The translations under genes and the position numbers were made by a program. 64,000 nt of DNA from BPGX01 sp035405785 (GTDB lineage: Bacteria; Bacteroidota; Bacteroidia; B-17B0; Aurantibacillaceae), in assembly GCA_035405785.1 (NCBI GenBank), contig DAONJS010000005.1, positions 112,150 to 176,149 on the forward strand. The letters run 5' to 3'. Below are positions 1-9,900 of this stretch, piece by piece; position 1 is the first letter of the stretch, and every line of letters begins with the position of its first letter. The notes beneath the pieces were generated by a model that saw only the letters and a program-made list of their open reading frames with translations, did no database searches and was not told where the DNA came from.

Positions 1-267
1 TTTTGATGTTGCATACTCTTCGGCCTGATCTTCGTGCACGGTTAGTTTGTGTCCTTCTTCTACTCTTTTTGCTTCAATAATACCCACCGGTTTGCCGTCC
101 ACAAATAGCACATAATCAGCAGGGCCGACTTCAGTGCTGTATTCACGAACAGCCACTCCAATACCTGCATTTAAATTAATTTTTGATTTTGACTGCACGA
201 GCCAACCGCAGGCCATTAACTGTCTGTCAATGTTATCTCTTGCTATTTGTTCGGGGTTCTGATTCAT
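1..267 (-). CDS. hsdR: Type I restriction enzyme R subunit (HsdR), N-terminal part, cut by window edge
   Basis: The first 89 codons read on the minus strand; the rest lies beyond position 1. The residues match the N-terminal nuclease domain of HsdR-type proteins: a start resembling the EcoEI-like family (NPEQIARDNIDRQLMACGW), then D51 in GPADYVLF and E65-A-K67 in GIIEAKR, which form the PD-(D/E)xK-like catalytic set. HsdR is the ATP-dependent translocase and cleavage subunit of type I restriction systems. The ATG at 267 is the first in frame after an untranslatable AT-rich stretch. Partner hsdM/hsdS genes would be outside the window. A stand-alone DEAD/DEAH helicase with the same N-terminal domain is the alternative. 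Confidence 0.75.
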   Translation of the reverse strand, partial: MNQNPEQIARDNIDRQLMACGWLVQSKSKINLNAGIGVAVREYSTEVGPADYVLFVDGKPVGIIEAKRVEEGHKLTVHEDQAEEYATSK

Positions 268-465
268 CAATAAGGAGATAATTACAATGTTTAATATTTT
301 ATTGAGAGAATAATTTCTGTTGCAAAATTAATCAAATATTTTATTTTTTTCATTCCAATTCTCTTCCTTTGTTTAAAAAACTTTTATTCACTAAATGAAA
401 AAAATATTGAATTAAAAGAATTATATGAAATTGTATTAAATATTAACCTTTGTTTTCTATCTGTT

Positions 466-1407
466 TTATTTCTTTGATTTAATGTACTCTTTTGAATGGT
501 GATCCCATCCTTCTGCAACCCTGAATATGTGTAAAACATAAGGGAATAAAGCATCTAAACTTTCTTTAACTCCATTTGACGAACCCGGCAAACATAGAAT
601 TAAGGTGTTTTTTATTTTACCGGCAATTCCCCTTGAAAGCATTGCATAAGGTGTTCTTTGTTGTCCATAAGATCGTGCGGCTTCCATAATACCGGGAATT
701 TCTGTATCTAATAAAGGTTTCACTGCTTCGGGAGTAACATCTGTTGGAGAAAGTCCTGTGCCACCTGTTGAAACGATTAAATCAATATCTTTATTTAGTG
801 CATTTTGAATAGTTTGTTGAATCATTTCAATATTGTCGGGAATAATAATATACTCTTCAACCTGAATACCTAATTCATTTAATTTATCTTTGATGATAAT
901 CCCAGATTTATCAGATTTTTTTCCTTTTGAAATACTATCAGACATCACAATTACAGATGCTCGTAATTTTCTTGCAACTTTTTCAAACCCTTTGAAGTCG
1001 CTTTTTCCACCTGTTTTTTCAAGAAGTTTTATTTCTTTAATAACAATGCTCTGGTCAAGCGGTTTCAACATATCATAAATTGTCAAAGCCACAACAGATG
1101 CACCATGAAGTGCTTCCATTTCACAACCAGTTTTGTTGATACTTTTTACCAACAAATGTATAATGATTTGATTTTCTGTAAATGAAAAATTTACATCACA
1201 CCCATCAATGGGTATAGGATGGCAATGCGGAATAACAGAAGATGTGTTTTTTACGGCTAAAAAACCTGCCGCTTTTGAAATTGGTAAAATGTCTTTTTTA
1301 GGTAAATCATTAGATTTTATTTTTTGAATAATTTCAGAAGTTGTTTCAATAATTGCTTCTGCTGTTGCTGTTCTTAGTGTTGAAATTTTTGTGGTTATAT
1401 CTCTCAT
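466..1407 (-). CDS. moaCB: MoaC-MoaB/MogA fusion, molybdenum cofactor biosynthesis
   Basis: Bifunctional protein of about 313 residues. The N-terminal half is MoaC (cyclic pyranopterin monophosphate synthase), shown by the PHCHPIPIDG block and the GCEMEALHGASVVALTIYDM block. The C-terminal half, from about residue 150, is a MoaB/MogA molybdopterin-binding domain (STGGTGLSPTDVTPEA, LPGSSNGVKESLDALFP), which adenylates molybdopterin before molybdate insertion. Such fusions are known in Bacteroidota. I chose the ATG at 1407 (MRDITTKISTLRTATAEA), where MoaC homology begins; an ATG at 1446 would add 13 residues overlapping moaD. It is the last gene of the nar-moe-moa transcription unit. No stem-loop terminator is evident in the 198 bases after it. 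Confidence 0.93.
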   Translation of the reverse strand: MRDITTKISTLRTATAEAIIETTSEIIQKIKSNDLPKKDILPISKAAGFLAVKNTSSVIPHCHPIPIDGCDVNFSFTENQIIIHLLVKSINKTGCEMEALHGASVVALTIYDMLKPLDQSIVIKEIKLLEKTGGKSDFKGFEKVARKLRASVIVMSDSISKGKKSDKSGIIIKDKLNELGIQVEEYIIIPDNIEMIQQTIQNALNKDIDLIVSTGGTGLSPTDVTPEAVKPLLDTEIPGIMEAARSYGQQRTPYAMLSRGIAGKIKNTLILCLPGSSNGVKESLDALFPYVLHIFRVAEGWDHHSKEYIKSKK

Positions 1408-1432
1408 AAATATAAATTTTAGTTTGTTAATA

Positions 1433-1693
1433 TCATCCTCCTGCAAAAGGTGGTAAAAAGATGATTTCAGAATATTCTAATTTAGAAAAATCTGTATTGT
1501 GATGATTAATATCCTGGTATTTAATGATTTTTTCATTCACTGCAATTTTGATGTCAGGGCTTTGTAATTTTGGATATATGGTATAAATATGATGAATGAG
1601 ATCTAATAAATGACCAGAAAAATCAATGGTTTCAGAATTTTTACCTGCATAATCCTGAGCAATGCCATAATAACTTATTTTTATTTTTGCCAT
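1433..1693 (-). CDS. moaD: MoaD, molybdopterin synthase sulfur-carrier subunit
   Basis: 86-residue ubiquitin-fold protein ending in the diagnostic Gly-Gly (LPPFAGG), the tail that is adenylated and thiocarboxylated to donate sulfur to precursor Z. Length fits the family. It starts 3 bases after mobA ends and lies just before the moaCB gene, so translation is probably coupled. Its obligate partner MoaE is not encoded in this window. Confidence 0.9.
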   Translation of the reverse strand: MAKIKISYYGIAQDYAGKNSETIDFSGHLLDLIHHIYTIYPKLQSPDIKIAVNEKIIKYQDINHHNTDFSKLEYSEIIFLPPFAGG

Positions 1694-1696
1694 AAT

Positions 1697-2260
1697 TTAT
1701 TTATTTGATTGTAAAAATTGTTCAACATCTTCTTTTGTATTGATATTAGCAAAAAATAATTTATACTCTTCTGGAAATTCAACAAACATTGCTTTTGATT
1801 GTTGTATAAGATGCTGAAGTTTAAAATCTTTTTTATTTATTTGAGAATATGCAATGGGTAAAATACTCTTAAAATAAATTGCACAAAGAGGTTGAATATT
1901 TTCTTTAATTTTGGGAATAATACAATTTACAGATTGAGTGTTTAATATAAGTTTTTCAATAATTTGTTGTGATACAAAAGGACTGTCGCAGGAAACTATC
2001 AAATTCATTTCTTCATCAGAATACTCTAACCCACTTACCAGTCCTGCAATGGGACCAATATCTTTTATTTTATCTTTGATTATGGGTAATTTTAAATAAT
2101 CATAATCATTTGTATTGGCACTGATAATTATTTTTTTTGCAAAAGGAGAAATGTTTTTAATGATAATTTCAATCAAAGGTTGATTTTGGAAAGTGAGTAA
2201 TCCCTTTGAAATTCCATTTAATCGTGTGGCTTTTCCACCTGCCAGAATGATTGCGTTCAT
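1697..2260 (-). CDS. mobA: MobA, molybdenum cofactor guanylyltransferase
   Basis: 187 residues with the nucleotidyltransferase signature LAGGKATRLNGISKG at the N terminus and the metal-binding CDSPF motif near residue 91. MobA attaches GMP to Mo-molybdopterin to make the bis-MGD form used by NarG. The start overlaps the moeA stop by four bases (ATGA), typical of coupled translation. Its place beside moeA and downstream of narGHJI matches its role in maturing nitrate reductase. Confidence 0.92.
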   Translation of the reverse strand: MNAIILAGGKATRLNGISKGLLTFQNQPLIEIIIKNISPFAKKIIISANTNDYDYLKLPIIKDKIKDIGPIAGLVSGLEYSDEEMNLIVSCDSPFVSQQIIEKLILNTQSVNCIIPKIKENIQPLCAIYFKSILPIAYSQINKKDFKLQHLIQQSKAMFVEFPEEYKLFFANINTKEDVEQFLQSNK

Positions 2261-3456
2261 CGGAGTAAATATACATTAACTAATTCATTTTTTCTTTTAG
2301 AATTTTCTAATACAATCAATCCATTGGCTTTTGCAGAAGTTATAAGCATGTGAGAATCTTGTTTTTCTGGAATTGTAATCCCATTATTTTCAATGTTAGC
2401 AAAAAGAATTCTGCTGCGATTGTCATTGATTAAATAATCATTATTTAATGGTAATTGTAAAACTGGCAAAATCCATTCCTTATTTGTTTGATAACATTTT
2501 AATAAATACCTTAAAATGTACCAGTAAAAACAAGTTAATGTTGCTCTTGGATTACCGGGTAATGCAAATATAATTTTACTCGTATCATTATGAACAGCAA
2601 AAACAAATGGTTTACCTGGTTTTTGTGCTACTTTATCAAATTTAATTTGAAATCCTAATTTTTGAATAATGGGTTTTGTAAAATCATAATCTCCTACAGA
2701 AACACCTCCTGTTGTAATAACAATATCACAAGTATCAGTAGCATTTTTGATTGCTGAAAAAATTTTCTTTTCATCATCAGGAACAATTTCATACTGAACA
2801 TTTGCATTAAAGTATTTTTTCAGTAAGTTAGCAAGCATAATGCCATTTGATTCAAATTTTTCTCCCGCCTGAATATCTTTGTCATCAATAGATTTTAATT
2901 CATTTCCTGTAACTACAATTTTTATTGAAAAAAGTTTATATGTTTTTATTGTTCTGATACCCAATGATGCTAAAACAGCAATATGTTCCGCATCAATTAT
3001 AGTGCCTCTGGAAAATAACTTTTCACCTCTTGACAATTCTTCACCTGCCTTTCTGATGTTTTGAAAATCTTTTACATTTTCTAAATTAAATCTGACTGTA
3101 TTTTTTGAAATATCAACATCTGCATATTCTTTCATTATTATACAATTTACAGAAGAAGGCACCATTGCCCCTGTAAAAATTTTATAGGTACCTTCTGCAA
3201 ATACTTGCTCATCAATATTTAAATTATCACCGGCTTTAATTTCACCCTTAATAATCCATTTTTTATCTTTAATAAAATTTTCTTTACGAATAGCATAACC
3301 ATCTACTGCAGATTGATTAAACGAAGGAACATCTGTTGGAGAAAAAATATCTTCTGCTAAAATTCTTTTCAAAGAATCAGATACTTTTACTTCTTCAATA
3401 TTAACTGGTAATAATTGATTAAAAATAATATCACACGCTTCCGATAAACTAACCAT
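2257..3456 (-). CDS. moeA: MoeA, molybdopterin molybdenumtransferase
   Basis: 399 residues, full family length. Visible blocks are PTDVPSFNQSAVDGYAI (N-terminal MoeA domain), the TGAMVP loop, the VVTGNEL start of the MoaB-like domain, TTGGVSVGDYD, and FALPGNPRATLTCF near the C terminus. MoeA inserts molybdate into adenylated molybdopterin, the product of the MoaB/MogA half of the neighbouring fusion. It follows an unknown membrane protein by 37 bases and overlaps mobA. Confidence 0.95.
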   Translation of the reverse strand: MVSLSEACDIIFNQLLPVNIEEVKVSDSLKRILAEDIFSPTDVPSFNQSAVDGYAIRKENFIKDKKWIIKGEIKAGDNLNIDEQVFAEGTYKIFTGAMVPSSVNCIIMKEYADVDISKNTVRFNLENVKDFQNIRKAGEELSRGEKLFSRGTIIDAEHIAVLASLGIRTIKTYKLFSIKIVVTGNELKSIDDKDIQAGEKFESNGIMLANLLKKYFNANVQYEIVPDDEKKIFSAIKNATDTCDIVITTGGVSVGDYDFTKPIIQKLGFQIKFDKVAQKPGKPFVFAVHNDTSKIIFALPGNPRATLTCFYWYILRYLLKCYQTNKEWILPVLQLPLNNDYLINDNRSRILFANIENNGITIPEKQDSHMLITSAKANGLIVLENSKRKNELVNVYLLR

Positions 3457-3493
3457 AAATTTTACATAATTGGTTGTAAATTTACTAAAGTTT

Positions 3494-3949
3494 TTACTCT
3501 AAAATAATACGACCATCATTGGGTTCATTCAGATTCACTCTTACCTTATACTTTTTATTCATTTTAATAGAATCTTTTGGAAATGGAAAATAATTGTTAC
3601 AATTCTGATAAACATTTCCATCTAAATTATACTTAAACAACACACCATCTTCATTTTTTGAAGTTTTGCAAAAACCGATTATCTCTCCTTCTGTAAATTT
3701 ATAATTATGGTAGATATTATAATTTTTACGAATTTCGGGAGTGATAAAAAGTATAACTATAATACATACCAGAACTAAAGCAATTCTGATAAGTTTATTT
3801 CTTTCCTTTTTTGCTGTAAAAACTTTCAGTACATTAATAATAACTCCAATAATTGCCGCACAAAGAACAACTGCGTCCGCTAATATAGTTATCAATAATT
3901 CTTCATCACTTACAATAGAAAGAATAATCAAAGATATTGTGTTTTCCAC
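3494..3949 (-). CDS. Unknown membrane protein inside the nar-moe operon
   Basis: 151 residues. Two hydrophobic segments (about residues 15-42 and 53-72) are followed by a soluble domain of about 75 residues (FTEGEIIGFCKTSKN ... YKVRVNLNEPNDGRIILE). The soluble part resembles the small beta-rich domain of DUF3592-like proteins in its pattern, but I could not confirm membership. It begins 6 bases after narI ends and is followed 37 bases later by moeA, so it is very likely co-transcribed with the nitrate reductase. Two cysteines lie in the soluble domain. No function can be given from sequence alone. Confidence 0.7.
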   Translation of the reverse strand: MENTISLIILSIVSDEELLITILADAVVLCAAIIGVIINVLKVFTAKKERNKLIRIALVLVCIIVILFITPEIRKNYNIYHNYKFTEGEIIGFCKTSKNEDGVLFKYNLDGNVYQNCNNYFPFPKDSIKMNKKYKVRVNLNEPNDGRIILE

Positions 3950-3955
3950 TGTTCA

Positions 3956-4684
3956 TTAATTATTTTTCGGATATTTTACCACCCATGGAGAATTAGGACT
4001 TCTAAGTGTTCTTCTGTCTCTGTACCAAATAACAAGTTGATAAGGTCTGCCAATATAATGTAATGGTGCTACCAAAAAGTGAACAAGACGAGTAAATGGG
4101 AATATGCCAATAATCAGGAATGCTCCAATAATGTGAATTTTTACCACCCATGGTAATGCTAATACTGCCTGAATATCAGGTGATAAAGAAAATATAGACC
4201 ATAAATAAGGTGTCATAACTGATGCAAACCAAGATGAACCCCATCTGTAACTATAAGCTACCCATAAACCAAAAAATATCTGAACAAGTAAAAGGAGTTC
4301 AATAAGAATGTCCATTTTATTAGTAACCACTTTTAAACGAGGTTCAGTTAATCTTCTTACAAAAAGATTTATAAGTCCAATTAAGGCACTAATTCCAAAA
4401 ATAAATCCAGTAATTTCTAAAATAAGCAATCTTACAGGATGTCCATTCCAAAGAATAATACTTCTTGGGAAAAGGAAAGCAATCAAGTGTCCTAAAAATA
4501 CTACTAATATTCCCCAGTGAAAAGGTTGAGATCCCCAAAATAATCGTCGTCCTTCTAAAAATTCTGATGATAAAGATGAAACTTTGTAGCCGTACTTTGA
4601 ATAGCGAAAAATTGTGCCAATTAAAAATGTTGCAAGTGCGGCATAGGGCAAACCAATAAATAAGAAATTGTTAAGTGTATCCAT
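3956..4684 (-). CDS. narI: NarI, respiratory nitrate reductase gamma subunit (cytochrome b)
   Basis: 242 residues with about five membrane segments. The haem-binding histidine layout of NarI is present: FHWGILVVFLGHLIAF in the second helix and KIHIIGAFLIIGIFPFTRLVHF near the C terminus, giving the two pairs of axial ligands for the b haems. It takes electrons from quinol at the membrane and passes them to NarH. Gene order narG-narH-narJ-narI is canonical. Confidence 0.95.
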   Translation of the reverse strand: MDTLNNFLFIGLPYAALATFLIGTIFRYSKYGYKVSSLSSEFLEGRRLFWGSQPFHWGILVVFLGHLIAFLFPRSIILWNGHPVRLLILEITGFIFGISALIGLINLFVRRLTEPRLKVVTNKMDILIELLLLVQIFFGLWVAYSYRWGSSWFASVMTPYLWSIFSLSPDIQAVLALPWVVKIHIIGAFLIIGIFPFTRLVHFLVAPLHYIGRPYQLVIWYRDRRTLRSPNSPWVVKYPKNN

Positions 4685-4717
4685 AATTTTGAGTTTTTAG
4701 TGGTTAGTTTGTTGTTT

Positions 4718-5383
4718 TTATGATAGTTTTTCAATATTTAATTCTTCTTCAATGCTGGATAAAAATCCGTTATGTTTACTTTCAATAATCACTTCTTTTG
4801 CATTGAATTTCTTTTCAAGGAATAATTTTAGTGCAATTAAGATATTTACATAAATGTCTCTGAATTCTTTCGATTTTTCAATCAATGCTTTTTGATGTTT
4901 CAGATAAATTTTACATTTTTGCTCAAATACTTTAGAATCAAAATCAGCAATTATTCTTTTAATAGCAGGATAAACCAGATGGTTAATTAGTTCTTCTTTA
5001 AGCAAATTATCTTCCAATACATCTAAAAGCGACAAAACATTTGGTAAATAATCTGCTAATTCATTACCGCAATTCACACCGTATTTATTCATTTCATTAT
5101 TAAGATTGACTAATAATTCTGCTCGTTTATAGTCATCACCAAATAATATGTATCCAACATCCATTGTAGTGATTGATTGTACTTCAAAAGTTTGAGTAAA
5201 TATCTCCTCTTGTTCTTTTAACCCTGTTTTTTCAAGGTAATAAAAGAAAACTTTTAAGTAATCATTGATTTCAGAAGCCGATTTTTTATCCAATGAAGCA
5301 TCAATTCTTTTTATTAATGAAATTGTGTTTTTTTTCAGATTACCATTTGGATATTTCAGTATTTCACTAAATAATTGCAGCAT
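4718..5383 (-). CDS. narJ: NarJ, nitrate reductase assembly chaperone
   Basis: 221 residues, mostly helical, of the TorD/NarJ (nitrate reductase delta) type. It starts with the usual FSEILKYPNGNLK segment and has the DVGYILFGDDYKRAELLVNLN block seen in NarJ proteins. It is a cytoplasmic chaperone that binds NarG and times Mo-cofactor insertion; it is not part of the mature complex. The position between narH and narI is diagnostic. Confidence 0.9.
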   Translation of the reverse strand: MLQLFSEILKYPNGNLKKNTISLIKRIDASLDKKSASEINDYLKVFFYYLEKTGLKEQEEIFTQTFEVQSITTMDVGYILFGDDYKRAELLVNLNNEMNKYGVNCGNELADYLPNVLSLLDVLEDNLLKEELINHLVYPAIKRIIADFDSKVFEQKCKIYLKHQKALIEKSKEFRDIYVNILIALKLFLEKKFNAKEVIIESKHNGFLSSIEEELNIEKLS

Positions 5384-5393
5384 ATTTTTAATT

Positions 5394-6944
5394 TTAAATT
5401 CCTCTTACAGGTTTTTCAGTAAATCCAAATCCTACAGAACCTTTTCTGTCTCCGGTATTTTCTAATAATTCCATTGCTTCTTCTCTATGTGCGGCAGGTA
5501 TTACAAATCTATCATCAAATTTCGCTAAAGATGTTAAGTAATAGATATTTTCGGCAGTTTGAGGAGTATAACCTACTTCTTTCAATACTGCTTCTGCCTT
5601 ATCTAATGGAATGTCACCTACAGTTTTTGCTCTTCTCCAAATTCTAATTGCAAGAAGTTTTTTCAATTTATCTTTAACTTTGTTTTCATCACCAGCACTA
5701 AACAAATTAGCCATGTATTTTAATGGGAATCTTGATTTTTCAATTACTCCAAAAATCTCATCCATACTTGTATCATATTTCCAGTCATCAGGCCATATTT
5801 TAGCAATAGGATCTAATTGGTTTTTAAGATGTTCATTAGTAGATTTGCTTAAAGATGCCATTACTGGTAACATTGGTGGAACATAAAACAACATTGGTAA
5901 AGTTCTAAATTCAGGGTGAAGAGGCAATGCTAATCCCCATTCTTTAATAAATTTATAGGTTGGAGAGTATTGAGCGGCTTTGATAGTAGAATCTGGTATA
6001 CCGTTTTCTCTTGCATTTTTTATTACATTTGGATCAAATGGATCTAAAATCATATTTAATTGCATATCTACCAAAGCACTCTCATCAGCACTTGCTACCT
6101 TTTCAATCATATCTGCATCGTATAGTACAACACCTAAATATCTGATTCTACCTACACAAGAGTGCATACATGCAGGAGCAAGACCAGCTTCAATTCTTGG
6201 AAAACACAAAATACATTTTTCTGATTTTCCTGTGTGCCAGTTATAATAAGATTTTTTATAAGGACATGCCGTTACACACATTCTCCAAGCTCTACATACT
6301 TCCTGATTGATAAGAACAACTCCATCTTCACCTCTTTTATAAATTGCTCCAGATGGACATGAAGCAACACAAGCAGGATTCAAACAATGATTACAAATTC
6401 TTGGTAAATAAAAGAAAGCCATTTTTTCTAACTGGAACATGGCTTCCTGTTCAGCAGGAGATAAATTTTCTAAATTAGGGTCTTTTCTTGCATAATCGGG
6501 TGTTCCACTTAAATCATCATCCCAGTTTGGTCCCATCTTTATATCCATTGGTTCCCCTGTTATCAATGAAATAGGACGAGCAGTAGGTTGATCATTGCCT
6601 TCAGGGGCTTCAATTAGATTTAAATATCTGTAGGTAAATGGTTCATAGTAATCATCAATTACAGGTAAATGTGGGTTATGAAATATATTCAATAATCCCT
6701 TCTTTTTACCTGCACCTCTCAAATCAATTTTTCCATTTTGTTTTTCCCATCCGCCTTTATATATTCTTTGGTCTTCCCATTTAGTAGGGTATCCAGTTCC
6801 TGGTTTTGTTTCAACATTGTTCCACCACATATACTCTGCTCCTTTTCTGTCTGTCCAGATATTTTTACAGGCAATGGAGCAAGTATGACAACCTATACAT
6901 TTGTCCAAGTGGAAAATCATTGACATTTGTGCTCTTACATTCAT
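5394..6944 (-). CDS. narH: NarH, nitrate reductase beta subunit (iron-sulfur)
   Basis: 516 residues, family length. Cysteine clusters for four Fe-S centres are visible: CIGCHTCSIAC near residue 16, CNHCLNPACVASCPSG, CRAWRMCVTACPYKK (the Trp-containing cluster of the [3Fe-4S] centre), and CILCFPRIEAGLAPACMHSC. NarH relays electrons from NarI haems to NarG. It begins 27 bases after narG ends and is followed 10 bases later by narJ. Confidence 0.97.
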   Translation of the reverse strand: MNVRAQMSMIFHLDKCIGCHTCSIACKNIWTDRKGAEYMWWNNVETKPGTGYPTKWEDQRIYKGGWEKQNGKIDLRGAGKKKGLLNIFHNPHLPVIDDYYEPFTYRYLNLIEAPEGNDQPTARPISLITGEPMDIKMGPNWDDDLSGTPDYARKDPNLENLSPAEQEAMFQLEKMAFFYLPRICNHCLNPACVASCPSGAIYKRGEDGVVLINQEVCRAWRMCVTACPYKKSYYNWHTGKSEKCILCFPRIEAGLAPACMHSCVGRIRYLGVVLYDADMIEKVASADESALVDMQLNMILDPFDPNVIKNARENGIPDSTIKAAQYSPTYKFIKEWGLALPLHPEFRTLPMLFYVPPMLPVMASLSKSTNEHLKNQLDPIAKIWPDDWKYDTSMDEIFGVIEKSRFPLKYMANLFSAGDENKVKDKLKKLLAIRIWRRAKTVGDIPLDKAEAVLKEVGYTPQTAENIYYLTSLAKFDDRFVIPAAHREEAMELLENTGDRKGSVGFGFTEKPVRGI

Positions 6945-6971
6945 AATTTTAGTTTTTAGTATTAATGATGA

Positions 6972-9900
6972 TTACCATATTACTTTTTTCATTTTTCTAA
7001 CTAGTACATGGGTATCTCTTTGAGGTGCAACGGGTCCCCAGTAATTGAAGTGATAAGAAAATTGTCCGTAGCCCCCACACAAATAATTTGGTTTAAGGTG
7101 AATTCTTGTAACACTATTATGCCCACCACCTCTGTAAGGGCGAGATTCTGATTTTGGCACAATAGTTCTTTCAGGAACATGGTATACAATACATACACCT
7201 CTCGGAATTCTGGAACTTACAACTGCACGAGTTACATAAACACCATGGTCATTGATTACCTCTACCCAATCATTATCTTTAATACCCATTTCTTCTGCAT
7301 CTTTTTCATTTACCCAGCATGGCTCTATACCTCTGTTCAATGTTAGCATTCTTAAAGTATCACCATAAGTAGAGTGAATATGCCATTTTCCGTGTGGAGT
7401 AAGATAATTTAATACTTTTGCTGAAGGATCATCTTTTAATGTTTCTTTAAGGTCACCATATACTTCAAAATTTGGTTCTGGTTTATAAGTTGGTAAATGT
7501 TCACCAAATGCAATATACATTTCATGATCCAAATAAAAATGTTGTCTTCCTGTTAATGTTCTCCATGGCACCAAACGTTCAACATTGTATGTATAAGGAG
7601 CGTATGCTCTTCCGTTATTCATAAGTCCTGACCATAATGGTGAAGTATTATACCTTCTTGGTTGTGCCTGTAAATCTTTGTATTGTAGATGTAAATCTTT
7701 AGATCCTTCTGCTAAATCTGCTAATACCAATCCGGTTTTTTTCTCCATATTTTTATATGCTCTATAATTCAATTTTCCATTAGTAAGTGTAGATAGATGT
7801 AGCACTGCATTAGCTGCCCACTCATCTTCTTTAATAGATGGATAAATTTCTCCATTCCATTCTTCCTTTGGAAAATGATTAGATGTTATCATTTCTTCAT
7901 AAGCATCATCGGCTTCATATTTTACACCATGAGCACCTAATCCATTGGTTTTGATATTTTTGCCTAATAAGCAGAATTTTTCATAAAGTTTAGTATAATC
8001 TCTTTCAACGATGGCTATACTATGAGTTGTTTTACCTGGGATAAAATCACATTCTCCTGAATACCAATCTTTAATACTAGGTTGAGTAATTTCTCCCGGA
8101 CTATCATGAGATATAGGGGATATCACAACATCTTTGTAAGTACCCTGCATGTGTTTTGCAGCCATTTCAGAAGTGGCTTTTGCGATTAATTTAAATATAT
8201 CCCAATCGGTTTTTGCTTCCCAAACAGGTGCTACTGCAGCAGAAAGAGGATGTATGAATGAATGAAGGTCTGTTGAATTCAAATCTGCTTTTTCATACCA
8301 AGATGCCGCAGGTAAAACAATATCAGAATATAATGCTGAAGAATCCATTCTAAAATTAAGGTCTACTACCAAATCCATTTTTCCTTCAGGTGCAATATCT
8401 CTCCATGTTACTTCTTCTGTTTTCACCTCATTATCTTTAGTAATAGAATTATGATGGGTACCTAAATAATGTTTAAGTGCATATTCATGACCCTTCATAC
8501 TACCTACAATAGCATTTCCTCTCCAAATAAACCACACTCTTGGCCAATTTTCTGGAGCTTCTGGATCAGCCACTGCATATTTTAATTGCTTAGATTTTAA
8601 TTTTTCAGAAACATATTTAATAATCTCTTCATTTGTTTTTGCTCCGCCTTTTTCTACAGCTTCTTTTCCCAATTGAATTGGGTTTTCATTAAACTGTGGG
8701 TAATAGGGCATCCATCCATTTCTTACTGCTTTATATATCATGTCAGCAGTATGCTTTTGAGATAAAGCATTTTTAGGAACAGTGTGGTATCTTGTATGAT
8801 TACCATCATAACGATATTGAGAAGTATTGATATAATGCCATAGTGGAGCTTGCTGTAAACGAACAGCATTCACCCAGTCACGGGCAAAGGCAATAGTTCC
8901 CCAAGAATCGGATGGTGCTAATTTTTCTTGCCCTACATAGTGGTTAAGGCCTCCACCATTTACACCTACACATCCACAAAGCATCAGAGCCATTGCTCCT
9001 GCTCTGTAAATTAAGTTTTGATGATACCAGTGGTTAATACCTGCACCAATTATTATCATACATTTACCGTGAGTAATATCTGCTGTTTTTGCCCATTCTC
9101 TTGCAAAAGAGATAACAGTTTTTGCATCAATTCCTGTAATCATTTCTTGCCAAGCAGGTGTATATGATTGTACGGGATCATTATAGTCAGATGGATATTC
9201 ACCTGATAATCCTCTTGAAACACCATATTGAGCAAATGTCAAATCATAAACAGTAGTAACTGGAATTTTTTTACCATCTACTGTTGCAACATATTTTACA
9301 GGAACACCTCTTTTATGTTGTTTGTCAAATGCGAAGTCGGTTATTTCTACCTGTAAAACTTCATCTTTGTTATCTAAGAATGTTAAAAGCGGATCGTAAC
9401 TTTTATCTGTTACACCACATTCAAGTTTCATATTCCATTTTCCACCTTCTTTTGCCCAACGGAAACCAACGCTACCTTTTGGAACAACAAATTCACCTGT
9501 TTTTGAATCAATATTCAAAAATTGCCAATCTCCGTTTTCAATATTCTTAAATTTATCTATTCTGTTTGCTCTTAATAATCTTCCAGGTTTAAATACTCCA
9601 TTTTCATTTACTAATTCTACTAAGTATGGAGAATCTGTATATTGTTTAATATATTTAATAAAATATTCACTTGGATTTTCATAATGAAATTCTTTTAGAA
9701 TCACATGTGTAGCGGCCATCCAGAAAGCGCCGTCAGTACCTGCATGGAGAGGTATCCATTGATCAGCATATTTACAAACCTGACTAAAATCTGGTGAAAA
9801 TACAACTGCTTTTGTTCCATTATGTCTGGATTCAGCAAAAAAGTGACAATCGGGAGTACGGGTCATATTCAAACATGCACCCATATCTGCAATCATTTTA

